A DNA stretch of 19,894 nucleotides from an uncultured Faecalibacterium sp. Lineage in GTDB: Bacteria; Bacillota; Clostridia; Oscillospirales; Ruminococcaceae. Location of the stretch: contig CAKSWU010000029.1 in NCBI GenBank assembly GCA_934513205.1, forward strand, positions 1 to 19,894, read 5' to 3'. Under the pieces are notes generated by a model. That model had not been told where the DNA came from and did no database searches. It saw nothing but the letters and a program-made list of their open reading frames with translations. Of the stretch, positions 6,468 to 13,320 are shown piece by piece (position 1 is the first letter of the stretch; every line of letters begins with the position of its first letter). The translations under genes and the position numbers were made by a program.

Positions 6468-9135
6468 AATGCTTGCTGTTCTTGCCCAGCAGGCTGGTCC
6501 ACGCGCCGCCAAGGGTCAGGGCCATGCCGCCAAGGGCCATTGCCAGCGCGGCAAAGGGGTTGGCAGTGCCGGTCTTGGGCAGTGCGGTACCGGGCTTTGC
6601 GTCCTGCACGGGCGGGTTCTCCACATCGGCGGGCAGTACCGGAGCGTCTGCCGGGCCGTCGTCCGGCTTTGCGTCCTGCACCGGCGGGTTGACGGGGTCC
6701 TCGGGAAGGACCGGGTCCGGGGTGTCGGGAGTCGGGATGTCGGGCTCCGGTTCCGGCTCCGGCAGCACATCGTGAGCGGCCTTCAGCGCCAGAGGCTCGT
6801 CCGTGACGGTGAGGGTGTAGGTGCCGTCGTCGTTCAGAACAAGGTTGCCGCTTTCCAGCAGGGTATTGAAATTGGTGACGTATCTGGGCGCTTCCGGATC
6901 GGTCTCGTCCGCGTTCCAGCGCTCGTTCTCCTTGTCGAAATACCAGCCGTCAATGGGGTGGTCACACTGCACCAGAGTCCAGCCATCGTCCACCTTGCGC
7001 AGGATCAGGACGTTCTGGTTCTTGCTGCCCTCGGTCCCGGCGGTCAGGTACAGGTCGTCGCCTGCATCCTCGGCACGGTTGTTCAGCACAAAGCCAAGCA
7101 CCTTTACGGTGACGCCGTTTTCGGCGTAGATGCCGCCGCCCCGTCTGCCGGCGTGGTTGCCGGAGATGACGACCGACTCGCTGATGTCCAAAAGCTCCTC
7201 TGCCACAGTGTTCGTCAGCGTTTTGCCGTCATCCAGGTTGAATGTACGGCTGGGGGCAGCATTCCGGATGTAGACTGCGCCGCCGTCCACGGCTGCCTTG
7301 TTGTTCTGGATGGTGCCGCCCGTGATGGTGACGCCGCGGTAGTTCTGGCTGTTGATGCCGCCGCCGCAGCAGGCAGCCTCGTTCTCCGAGATGGAGCCGC
7401 CCTGCATGATGAAGCGCGAACCGTTGCCGACCAGATAAACACCGCCGCCGCCATAGTTGTAGCCGGACAGGGCGAATCGGGAAGTGTTCCGGGTGATCTC
7501 GCCGCTCTCCATGAGGATGGTGCAGGTGTGGCCGGTAAGCTTATTGCTGTAAATCATGCTGGACGAACCGGAGCTGATGCCGCCGCCGGTCGAAGCACTG
7601 TTGTTGGAAATGGTATTGCCGCGCAGCGTGCAGGTGGTGGAGGGACCGCTGTTGCTTGCATTGGCACGGATGCCGCCGCCTGAATTTCCGGCGTCGTTGT
7701 GATCGATCAGGTTGCCCTTCAGCGTTGCGCTGACATTGGCAAGGTTGACGCCGCCGCCGTTGCCGTACTTGCCGGCGGTGTTGTTGGTGATGTTGTTGTC
7801 CGCGATGACCGCATCCACGGCTTCATCCTGAATGCCGCCGCCGTCTCTTCCGGCGGTGTTGCCATCAATGGTGTTGCCGGAGATGGTGGTGGAACCCTGC
7901 TCCCGATCCGAGTCCAGCCCAAGGAGTCTGCTGAACAGGTAGAGACCGCCGCCGCTGGCTTTGGATGTATTGCCCGAGATGGTGCTGTCGGTGATGGACA
8001 CATCGCCAACGCCCTCGGTGAAGCTGTAAATGCCGCCGCCAACGTCTCCGGCATCGTTGCCGCAGATCTCGCTTTCGTCCGAAACGGTCAGCGAGCCTTC
8101 CTTCGACTTGAAGTAGATCCCGCCACCGCCGCCACCGGCAGTGTTGTCCGAGATGGTACTGTCGCTCACGGTCAGCGAGGCGTCCTCGGCAGCAGCGGCG
8201 CTGCCAAATCGGCTGGTCGTGCCCACGAACACACCGCCGCCTGCCTTTTTGGACTCGTTTTCGGTGATGGTGCAGCCGTCGATGGTGACATCGCCGTCCT
8301 CGATGTGAACGCCGCCGCCAAAGGTGCCGGTGTTGTCGGTGATGGTCAGGTCTTCCAGTTTGACCGTCGGGCTGACCGCATCGGAGCCTTCGACCCGGAT
8401 GCCGCTGTCCTCACCGCCGGTGACGGTGCCGTTCTTGATGGTGACGTCCAGTGTCTCGCCGGTGGTCTCGTCCGGCTTGACGGTGATGGCAGCCTTGCCG
8501 CTGCCTTCCGGGTTGATGATCTTGTTGCCGTTCAGATTCAGGATGATGGAACGCACCAGCTCCACCACACCGGTGTGGTCCTTCTGCAGGACGACTTCCT
8601 CGGTTTTGGTGCTGGCGTTTGCGGCGGCAATGGCGTCCTCCAGCGTATCATAGCTGGTCTCACCGATCTGAGCCGCCGCGGTAGAAGCAGCCGGTGCCGC
8701 AGGGGCGGGTGCCATGACCATCAGTACCGGGGGCTCTGCCGCAGGAGCGGGGGTCTCTGCTGCAGGAGCGGGGGTCTCTGCCGCAGGGGCAGGGGTCTCT
8801 GCCGCAGGAGCAGGGGTCTCCGCCGCAGGAGCGGGGGTCTCTGCCGCCGGAGCGGGGGTCTCTGCCGCAGGAGCGGGGGTCTCCGCTGCCGGAGCAGGAG
8901 TTTCTGCCGCAGGGGCAGGAGCTTCCGCCGCCGGAGCAGGATTCTCTGCCGCAGGGGCAGGATTTTCTGCCGCCGGGGCAGGGGTCTCCGCCGTAGGAGC
9001 AGGAGTCCCAACCGCAGGAGCGGTGCCTTCTGTTGCAGCGTCCGCAGTATCGGCGTTTGCTGCCAGAGGACTTGCCGCAACACAGGCGGTCAGTGCCAGA
9101 GACATTGCTGCCAACTTAAACTTCTTGTTCGTCAT
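6466..9135 (-). CDS. LPXTG-anchored right-handed beta-helix surface protein
   Basis: The 889-residue product has a signal peptide (cleavage probably after ANA, residue 28), a low-complexity stalk of 7-residue PAPAAET-type repeats (about 45-135), and a long parallel beta-helix (about 150-690). In the helix, short turns repeatedly give ISGNTA/NNTA followed by GGGIY, GGGLY, GGGVN or GGGIR, more than ten times. A spacer with TVTDEPLAL follows, then two NPPVQDAKP repeats and a sorting signal: LPKTG at 852-856, a hydrophobic segment and a basic end (GKNSKH). Sortase should link it to the wall. Beta-helix surface proteins act as adhesins or bind or cleave polysaccharides; no catalytic motif is evident, so adhesin-like is the cautious call. 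I chose ATG 9135 because AAGGAGAGG lies 6 nt upstream; an ATG nine codons earlier has no such site. It is monocistronic with its own promoter. Confidence 0.88.
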   Translation of the reverse strand: MTNKKFKLAAMSLALTACVAASPLAANADTADAATEGTAPAVGTPAPTAETPAPAAENPAPAAENPAPAAEAPAPAAETPAPAAETPAPAAETPAPAAETPAPAAETPAPAAETPAPAAETPAPAAETPAPAAEPPVLMVMAPAPAAPAASTAAAQIGETSYDTLEDAIAAANASTKTEEVVLQKDHTGVVELVRSIILNLNGNKIINPEGSGKAAITVKPDETTGETLDVTIKNGTVTGGEDSGIRVEGSDAVSPTVKLEDLTITDNTGTFGGGVHIEDGDVTIDGCTITENESKKAGGGVFVGTTSRFGSAAAAEDASLTVSDSTISDNTAGGGGGGIYFKSKEGSLTVSDESEICGNDAGDVGGGIYSFTEGVGDVSITDSTISGNTSKASGGGLYLFSRLLGLDSDREQGSTTISGNTIDGNTAGRDGGGIQDEAVDAVIADNNITNNTAGKYGNGGGVNLANVSATLKGNLIDHNDAGNSGGGIRANASNSGPSTTCTLRGNTISNNSASTGGGISSGSSSMIYSNKLTGHTCTILMESGEITRNTSRFALSGYNYGGGGVYLVGNGSRFIMQGGSISENEAACCGGGINSQNYRGVTITGGTIQNNKAAVDGGAVYIRNAAPSRTFNLDDGKTLTNTVAEELLDISESVVISGNHAGRRGGGIYAENGVTVKVLGFVLNNRAEDAGDDLYLTAGTEGSKNQNVLILRKVDDGWTLVQCDHPIDGWYFDKENERWNADETDPEAPRYVTNFNTLLESGNLVLNDDGTYTLTVTDEPLALKAAHDVLPEPEPEPDIPTPDTPDPVLPEDPVNPPVQDAKPDDGPADAPVLPADVENPPVQDAKPGTALPKTGTANPFAALAMALGGMALTLGGAWTSLLGKNSKH
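8732..9004 (-). repeat. Tandem 21-bp repeat, 13 units, coding for the Pro/Ala stalk
   Basis: Thirteen consecutive 21-bp units encode PAPAAEx, where x is T in most units and N, A or P in others. Units nearest the beta-helix are most alike (PAPAAET); those nearest the signal peptide have diverged (PAPTAET, PAPAAEN). The gradient and the synonymous third-base differences suggest an old array with more recent expansion at the helix side. Copy number probably varies between strains and sets the distance of the helix from the wall. The opposite strand stays open through the array only because of its composition. Confidence 0.92.
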
Positions 9136-9187
9136 GTTTACCCTCTCCTTCCAGATCCGCACATGTTATAAAAGAGACATAAACCGT

Positions 9188-9207
9188 ACCGGCCCTCGTT
9201 GGCCGGT
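9188..9207 (-). other. Hairpin in the 5' UTR of the beta-helix gene
   Basis: Perfect 7-bp arms ACCGGCC and GGCCGGT enclose a 6-nt loop, about 20 nt downstream of the predicted transcription start and 53 nt before the start codon. It may stabilise the transcript; no T run follows. Confidence 0.45.
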
Positions 9208-9231
9208 GCCCGGATCTATGCTTGCAATTCG

Positions 9232-9260
9232 GGTATACCATACTTTTTGGGACCTGTCAA
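9232..9260 (-). promoter_or_regulatory. Promoter of the beta-helix surface protein gene
   Basis: On the minus strand a consensus TTGACA (plus 9255-9260) and TATACC (plus 9232-9237) are separated by 17 bp. The start would be near 9225, giving a 5' UTR of about 90 nt. Confidence 0.8.
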
Positions 9261-9545
9261 CAAGGGGCAGGAACGGCAAAAACTCTCCAAAAATCAGACA
9301 AAACAACCAAAAATGCGGCAAAGAAATCTTGCATATCCAACAAGACAACAAGAAAAAGGAAAAATATGGGAATAAAAACAGAGCTCGCTGAAACGCTTTT
9401 GAAACGGTACTGAGACAATGCTGTGATGGTATTGTGGCGGCTTTGTTGCAAGGGCTTCAAAAGCCGAAATGTGAAAGTTTTGTGAAAGAATGACTTTTTA
9501 AAAACCTGCAGAACGAGAACGTTTACCCCGCCGCATCTCTGCCAA
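9261..9545. other. Gene-free A-rich intergenic stretch
   Basis: This stretch is clearly more A/T-rich than its surroundings and lies between the beta-helix promoter and the terminator of the alpha/beta hydrolase. The short open frames in it have no ribosome sites or protein-like composition. Upstream A-tracts next to the TTGACA could act as an UP element for the beta-helix promoter. I see nothing else. Confidence 0.5.
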
Positions 9546-9583
9546 CAAAAAAAGACCCGCCGCACAAAATGCTGTGCAGCGGG
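9546..9583 (-). terminator. Rho-independent terminator of the hydrolase operon
   Basis: On the minus strand an 11-bp stem with one mismatch (plus 9556-9566 and 9573-9583) is followed by TCTTTTTTT, 15 bp after the hydrolase stop. Confidence 0.88.
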
Positions 9584-9597
9584 TGTGAGATGCGGGG

Positions 9598-10527
9598 TCA
9601 GGCAAGCTGTTTGTCCAGCCAGTCGGCAATGTCGGCAAACACTTCCAGATGGTTCGTCTCCAGCAGAAGCTCGTGGCGGGCACCGGGGTAGAACTTGCTT
9701 TCAATGTTCTTCACACCGGCATCCGCAAGGCTCTGGATGGCGCGGCGCACGCCCTTGCCCTGCTCGCCCACCGGGTCGGCATCGCCGGACAGGAACAGCA
9801 CCGGCAGGTCCTTGGGCATCTGCGCCAGAAATGCCGGGTCGTGCAGCCGCAGGATGCCGCTGAACATGCTGTAATAGGCGTTCAGGGTAAAAGTGAAGGT
9901 GCAGCGCTCGTCCGCCAGATATTTGTCCACCTCGGCCTGGTCGCGGTTGAGCCAGTCGTGGGTGGTGCGGCCTTCCAGACCCTTGTTGTAGCCCAGAAAC
10001 GAGGTGTGCGCCACAAAATTGCTGCGGTAGTGCCAGCCATGAAAGACCGCCAGCACCCGGCACAGGTTTTTGGCAAACTGCACCAGCGCCTTGGGCTGGA
10101 AGCCGGTGCCCATGAGGATGGCACCGTCCAGCTCCCCGCCGTATTCGCACAGATACTGGCGGGCGTAGAAGGAACCCATGCTGTGTCCCAGCAAAAAGTA
10201 GGGCACGCCGGGGTACAGCTGCTTTGTGAGGCCGGTCATGGCGTGCAGGTCGTCCAGCACGGCGCGGTTGCCGTCCGGCTGGGCAAAAAAGCCGTAGTCG
10301 TCCTTGGTGCGGATGGATGCGCCGTGGCCCAGATGGTCGTGCCCGGTGACCAGAATGCCCCGGTCGGCAAGAAATTCTGCCAGCGGCTTGTAGCGGTCGA
10401 TGAACTCCACCATGCCGTGAGACAGCTGCAGAATGGCCCGCACCTCACCGTCCGGCACGCAGCGGAACCCGTGCAGGGTCCGGCCCGGAACCGTGGAAGA
10501 AAGGGTAAAGTCGAGCATTTGGCTCAT
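9598..10527 (-). CDS. Alpha/beta hydrolase (serine aminopeptidase S33 / monoacylglycerol-lipase-like)
   Basis: The 309-residue protein has the Hydrolase_4 layout: an early oxyanion-region strand ILQLSHGMVE (32-41), GHDHLGHGAS (62-71) and the nucleophile elbow GHSMGS with Ser116. A variable cap follows (about 145-235), then VLFLSGDADPVGEQGKG carrying the likely acid, and PGARHELLLE with the catalytic His. No signal peptide is seen, so it is cytoplasmic or membrane-associated. Family members cleave monoacylglycerols, lysophospholipids or other short esters; the substrate is not readable. GGAGG lies 10 nt before the chosen ATG, slightly long; the ATG three codons further on is even farther away. 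The gene begins 30 bp after the AbrB-type regulator's stop with no terminator between, so the pair is probably one transcript. Confidence 0.88.
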   Translation of the reverse strand: MSQMLDFTLSSTVPGRTLHGFRCVPDGEVRAILQLSHGMVEFIDRYKPLAEFLADRGILVTGHDHLGHGASIRTKDDYGFFAQPDGNRAVLDDLHAMTGLTKQLYPGVPYFLLGHSMGSFYARQYLCEYGGELDGAILMGTGFQPKALVQFAKNLCRVLAVFHGWHYRSNFVAHTSFLGYNKGLEGRTTHDWLNRDQAEVDKYLADERCTFTFTLNAYYSMFSGILRLHDPAFLAQMPKDLPVLFLSGDADPVGEQGKGVRRAIQSLADAGVKNIESKFYPGARHELLLETNHLEVFADIADWLDKQLA

Positions 10528-10557
10528 GTGAGGAGAGCCTCCTTTGGATGGTATTTT

Positions 10558-10809
10558 TTAGAGTGCGCTGATTTTGCGGCGACAGGCCGGGCAGATGCAG
10601 TAGCCTGCAAACTGCACGGCCTGTTCGCTTACATCGCCGCAGAAGTCGCAGCTTCCGGCGGGACGGTGCTTTTTGAGGACGATGGCGTCCCCATCCACAA
10701 AGATCTCCAGTTTGGTGTCGGTGTCCAGATGCAGATTGGTGCGCAGCTCCTTGGGCAGAACGATGCGGCCCAGCGCGTCGATGCCGCGGACAATGCCAGT
10801 GCTTTTCAT
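10558..10809 (-). CDS. AbrB/SpoVT-family DNA-binding regulator with a C-terminal four-Cys motif
   Basis: The 83-residue protein starts with the swapped-hairpin AbrB fold: GIVRGIDALGRIVLPKELRTNLHL (5-28), then DTKLEIFVDGDAIVLKKH (31-48). Such proteins bind DNA as dimers or tetramers and, as in AbrB and SpoVT, control the shift out of growth or sporulation genes. The tail has C54-x2-C57 and C73-x2-C76 (with a further Cys at 71), which could hold zinc; this tail is absent from B. subtilis AbrB. AAGGAG lies 11 nt before the ATG. The gene has a near-consensus promoter and a palindrome in its leader that may be its own operator, and it leads into the alpha/beta hydrolase gene. Confidence 0.9.
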   Translation of the reverse strand: MKSTGIVRGIDALGRIVLPKELRTNLHLDTDTKLEIFVDGDAIVLKKHRPAGSCDFCGDVSEQAVQFAGYCICPACRRKISAL

Positions 10810-10852
10810 AATAGTCGTTTCTCCTTAATTTCTATCCTTCTTAACCAACCAC

Positions 10853-10876
10853 TGACACAATAGGAAAATTGTGCCA
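10853..10876 (-). promoter_or_regulatory. Palindrome in the leader of the AbrB-type gene (possible operator)
   Basis: CACAAT (10856-10861) and ATTGTG (10868-10873) form an inverted repeat with a 6-bp gap, extended on both sides by partial pairing. It lies just downstream of the predicted start site. It may be an autoregulatory site or an RNA hairpin. Confidence 0.5.
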
Positions 10877-10890
10877 ATGTCACCAAACTG

Positions 10891-10919
10891 ATTATACAAA
10901 AAAACGCATGATTCGTCAA
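10891..10919 (-). promoter_or_regulatory. Strong sigma-A promoter of the AbrB-hydrolase unit
   Basis: On the minus strand TTGACG (plus 10914-10919) and TATAAT (plus 10891-10896) are separated by 17 bp with a T-run in the spacer. The leader is about 75 nt. Confidence 0.88.
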
Positions 10920-11293
10920 TGATTGCGGGGCAATTCGACAAAAAACGACTTCCTGCGCAAGGGAGAAAAAGACACGGGTTCCTGCTTGCCGCAAGCGGGC
11001 AAAGACGCTCCGCTGGGCGGGTCACGGCTTTCCGCGCAGAGCGTAGTCGCGTGGGGCAGGCATGATGCCTTTTGCAAAATGCAATGCCGCCGTGGTTTGT
11101 TCTCTTTTGGTTGCAAAAGAGAACCAGAAAACAACCAGCGATTTCGACGCGCTGGATCCACGAACTAGGGGCTGCTCGCCCCTGGTGACCCCAAAGAGGA
11201 AGTCGAGCCGGAAAAAATCTAGCCGCTTCGCTCAACGATTTTTTCTCGGCTCTCCATCCAAAGCCCCTCCGGGGAAATGGACCTGCCGGGTGC
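10920..11293. repeat. Gene-free, hairpin-rich intergenic region (probable interspersed repeat)
   Basis: No convincing gene is present. The stretch is packed with inverted repeats: an 11-bp perfect stem with GTTG loop (11099-11124), CCAGCG/CGCTGG around 11136-11156, AGGGGC/GCCCCT at 11167-11183, a 14-bp stem with one bulge (11205-11219 and 11237-11252), and CCCC/GGGG near 11265-11275. Composition and the GAGAACCAG-type pattern resemble intergenic repeats rather than decayed coding sequence. The RNA-like element at 11294-11434 follows directly, so the two may form one composite unit. Confidence 0.5.
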
Positions 11294-11434
11294 TCTGCCG
11301 TTTGCAGGCCGAGCCCTTTCTGTGAAAATGCAATGCCGGGCGGTCCGCAGACTGCCCGGCATTGCCCTGTTCAAATCATTTTTCCTCTGAATATGGCTGG
11401 GGCGCAACCCGGAAACGGAAGCCGTTCCCGATCG
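11294..11434 (-). ncRNA. Two-hairpin UGCG-loop element, copy D (3' of the antiporter gene)
   Basis: Read on the minus strand, the element starts with CGATCGGGAA, has a degenerate first hairpin (GGCT/AGCC), a spacer with CAGAGGAAAAATG, then a 16-bp stem with one wobble (11330-11345 and 11350-11365) closed by C(TGCG)G, followed by ATTTTCAC and an AAGGG...AACGGCAG tail. It lies 67 bp after the antiporter stop in the same orientation. The strong stem plus T run could terminate that transcript. The first hairpin is the least conserved of the four copies. Confidence 0.6.
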
Positions 11435-11501
11435 TCCGCCCCGTCATTGCCGCGTCAGAGGCACAGCATTTGCACGCCGACGGCGCGCAATTCCAACCGT
11501 C

Positions 11502-12800
11502 TTACCCCAGCTCCACAGGGGCCTCGGGCTGGTTCTCCATGCGGGCGCTGGTGCGGCCTTCGGGACGGATCTCCCCGGCGGCAGTCAGCGAGATCTTGGT
11601 CAGGGTGGGGCCGACCAGCTCGTAGACCAGCACCGAGAACAGCACCACGTTGCGCACCATGTGCCCGTCCGAAAGCTCGGCGGCGGTGGCAGCCATGCCC
11701 AGCGCCACACCGGCCTGCGGCAGCAGGGTGATGCCCAGATACTTCTGGATGGACGGGCTGCAGCGGGTGGCGCGGCAGCTCAGGTACGAGCCGCTGATCT
11801 TACCGGCAGAGCGTGCCACAATGTACACCACGCCGATGAGCAGCACCAGCGGGTTGGACAGGATGGTCAGGTCCAGCTCTGCGCCGGACAGCACGAAGAA
11901 CAGGATGTTGATGGGGGACACCCAGCGGTCCAGACGGTCCATCAGCTCCTCCGAGGTAGGACACACATTGCAGAACACAGTGCCGGTCATCATGCACACC
12001 AGCAGCAGCGAGAAACCGCAGCGGGTGCCGCCCAGCTCGAATTCGGTCATGGACAGACCCACGGTCAGCAGCACAAAGGCCACCGACAGGCTCATGCGCT
12101 TGGAGCGGGAGTGGAAGTACACCTCCAGCAGGTTCAGCAGGTAGCCTGCGGCAGCACCCAACGCAAGTGAGAGCACGATCTCCAAAAGCGGATCCAGAAC
12201 GATGCTTACCGGGTCCATGCGGCCCTGCTCCAGAGCATTCGCCACGCCGTAGGAGGCCGAGAACAGCACCAGACCTACGGCATCGTCGATGGCAACCACC
12301 ATCAGCAGCAGCTTGGTCAGCGGGCCGTCGGCCTTGTACTGCTTGACCACCATCAGGGTGGCGGCAGGTGCGGTGGCGGCGGCAATGGAGCCTAGCGTGA
12401 TGGCGGAAGCCAGCGAGATGATGTCCGGGCGGATAAAATGCAGGGCAACAAGGGCAATGTCCACCAGCGCGGTGGTGATGACCGCCTGCACGATCCCCAC
12501 GGTCACCGCGCGGCGGCCCATGTGCTTCAGGGCGCTGAGGCGGAATTCGTTGCCGATGACAAAGGCGATGAAGCCCAGCGCCACCTTTGTGATGATGCCG
12601 TAGCTTTCCACCACGGCAAGGCTGGCAAAGCCGAAGCCAAAGCGGCTCAGGCCAAGACGCCCCAGAAAAAAGGGCCCCAGCAGCAGACCGGCTACCAGAT
12701 AGGATGTGACGGCGGGCAGACGGATGGCTTTGGCGGCACGCGACATCAGCAGGCCGACGATCAGGGCAAGGGACAGGCAGATCAACATTTGTTCCATCAT
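11502..12800 (-). CDS. Cation/proton antiporter (CPA2-like, Na+/H+ exchanger domain)
   Basis: The 432-residue membrane protein has about 12 helices and CPA landmarks: LPAVTSYLVAGLLLGP in helix two, SAITLGSIAAATAPAATLMVVKQY, and VVAIDDAVGLVLF, whose paired Asp residues are the ion-binding site of this family. The C-terminal part has WVSPINILFFVLSGAELDL and LPQAGVALGMA. It should exchange Na+ or K+ for protons. No TrkA-N regulatory domain is attached; the tail is a short hydrophilic end. I chose ATG 12800 because the protein's first helix starts there; an upstream in-frame extension to 13013 is Cys/Pro-rich and not membrane-protein-like. No Shine-Dalgarno precedes this ATG, and an AAGGAGG 40 nt upstream has no start codon at usable distance, so the exact start is uncertain. 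Confidence 0.85.
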   Translation of the reverse strand: MMEQMLICLSLALIVGLLMSRAAKAIRLPAVTSYLVAGLLLGPFFLGRLGLSRFGFGFASLAVVESYGIITKVALGFIAFVIGNEFRLSALKHMGRRAVTVGIVQAVITTALVDIALVALHFIRPDIISLASAITLGSIAAATAPAATLMVVKQYKADGPLTKLLLMVVAIDDAVGLVLFSASYGVANALEQGRMDPVSIVLDPLLEIVLSLALGAAAGYLLNLLEVYFHSRSKRMSLSVAFVLLTVGLSMTEFELGGTRCGFSLLLVCMMTGTVFCNVCPTSEELMDRLDRWVSPINILFFVLSGAELDLTILSNPLVLLIGVVYIVARSAGKISGSYLSCRATRCSPSIQKYLGITLLPQAGVALGMAATAAELSDGHMVRNVVLFSVLVYELVGPTLTKISLTAAGEIRPEGRTSARMENQPEAPVELG

Positions 12801-12914
12801 GTAGATTGTATTGGGTGCGCAGCAGGGGGCTGTAGGTCCCGGTTCCTCCTTGTCAAAAAAGTGTCGAAGTCCTGTGCAAAACGGGCAGCAGGGCAAAAGC
12901 GGGCATACAAATCC

Positions 12915-12943
12915 AGTATACCGGAACAACGGAGGAAAAGCAA
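12915..12943 (-). promoter_or_regulatory. Promoter of the antiporter gene
   Basis: On the minus strand TTGCTT (plus 12938-12943) and TATACT (plus 12915-12920) are separated by 17 bp. The leader to ATG 12800 would be about 108 nt and contains an unused AAGGAGG. Confidence 0.7.
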
Positions 12944-13020
12944 CCATCCTGCGCGTTTCATACATCTTTTGAGACGAAAAGACAGAAACAGGACGAGAAA
13001 GGACGGAATACAAGCAGTTC

Positions 13021-13155
13021 GGCTGCCGTTTCCCTTTACGACCCCAGCCGTGAAAAAGGGATAGCGGAGCGCCCGCAGGCGTTCCGCTATCCCGAAATAT
13101 TAAATAATGATTCCTTGAAGGATGCCCAGAGCAACGCGGAGGGCATTCAAAATCG
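13021..13155 (-). ncRNA. Two-hairpin UGCG-loop element, copy A (3' of the glycosyltransferase gene)
   Basis: Read on the minus strand: CGATTTTGAATG, hairpin GCCC/GGGC with a 13-nt loop containing TCCGCGTTGCTCT, an A/T-rich spacer, then a 16-bp stem with one wobble (13058-13073 and 13078-13093) closed by C(TGCG)G, followed by CTTTTTCACGG and a tail with AAAGGG and AACGGCAG. It lies in the direction of the glycosyltransferase gene, beyond the MITE-like repeat, and just upstream of the antiporter promoter. Confidence 0.65.
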
Positions 13156-13183
13156 TTTTGCCCAGAGACGGTTGCTTGCCCGC

Positions 13184-13313
13184 ACCCTCATCCGGCGCTG
13201 CGCGCCACCTTCCCCCGACTGGGGGAAGGCTTTTGTGCCGACCTGACCGTAAGATGCAAAAAAGCTCCCCCTTTCGGAGGAGCTGGCACGCCGTCAGGCG
13301 TGACGGAGAGGGT
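13184..13313. repeat. MITE-like palindromic element with hairpins at both ends
   Basis: The two ends are imperfect inverted copies: the left starts ACCCTCATCCG and leads via a small hairpin to CCACCTTCCCCC, and the right, read inward on the other strand, starts ACCCTCTCCGTC and leads via a small hairpin to CCAGCTCCTCC. A perfect 9-bp stem with GACT loop (13208-13229) on the left and the GCTCC hairpin on the right face inward. About 130 bp with no coding capacity fits a nonautonomous or REP-like repeat. Its right end lies 7 bp from the glycosyltransferase stop, to which it supplies a terminator. Confidence 0.65.
13257..13285 (-). terminator. Terminator of the glycosyltransferase gene, inside the MITE-like repeat
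   Basis: On the minus strand AGCTCCTCC-gaaa-GGGGGAGCT (one mismatch, GAAA loop) is followed by a run of at least six T. It is the first intrinsic terminator after the glycosyltransferase stop. Confidence 0.82.
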
Positions 13314-13320
13314 TTTAGCC

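Noticed and set aside
8732..9004. CRISPR array
   Set aside because: Regular 21-bp units have no unique spacers and are in frame inside a coding gene.
8714..9391. Long plus-strand open frame with AAGAGVS repeats
   Set aside because: It is the antisense of the Pro/Ala repeat array; open only because of composition, with no ribosome site.
9222..9565. Small genes in the A-rich stretch
   Set aside because: Open frames on both strands lack ribosome sites and have composition that follows the base bias.
11294..11434. Plain terminator call for copy D
   Set aside because: The stem plus TTTT could terminate, but the shared upstream hairpin, spacer and tail in four copies are not explained by a terminator alone.
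12840..12905. Short leader peptide (17 codons) upstream of the antiporter
   Set aside because: It has an ATG and a stop but no ribosome site and no regulatory residue run, so chance is as likely.
12801..13013. 71-residue extension of the antiporter
   Set aside because: It is Cys/Pro/Phe-rich, spans the predicted promoter and start site, and is not part of the family.
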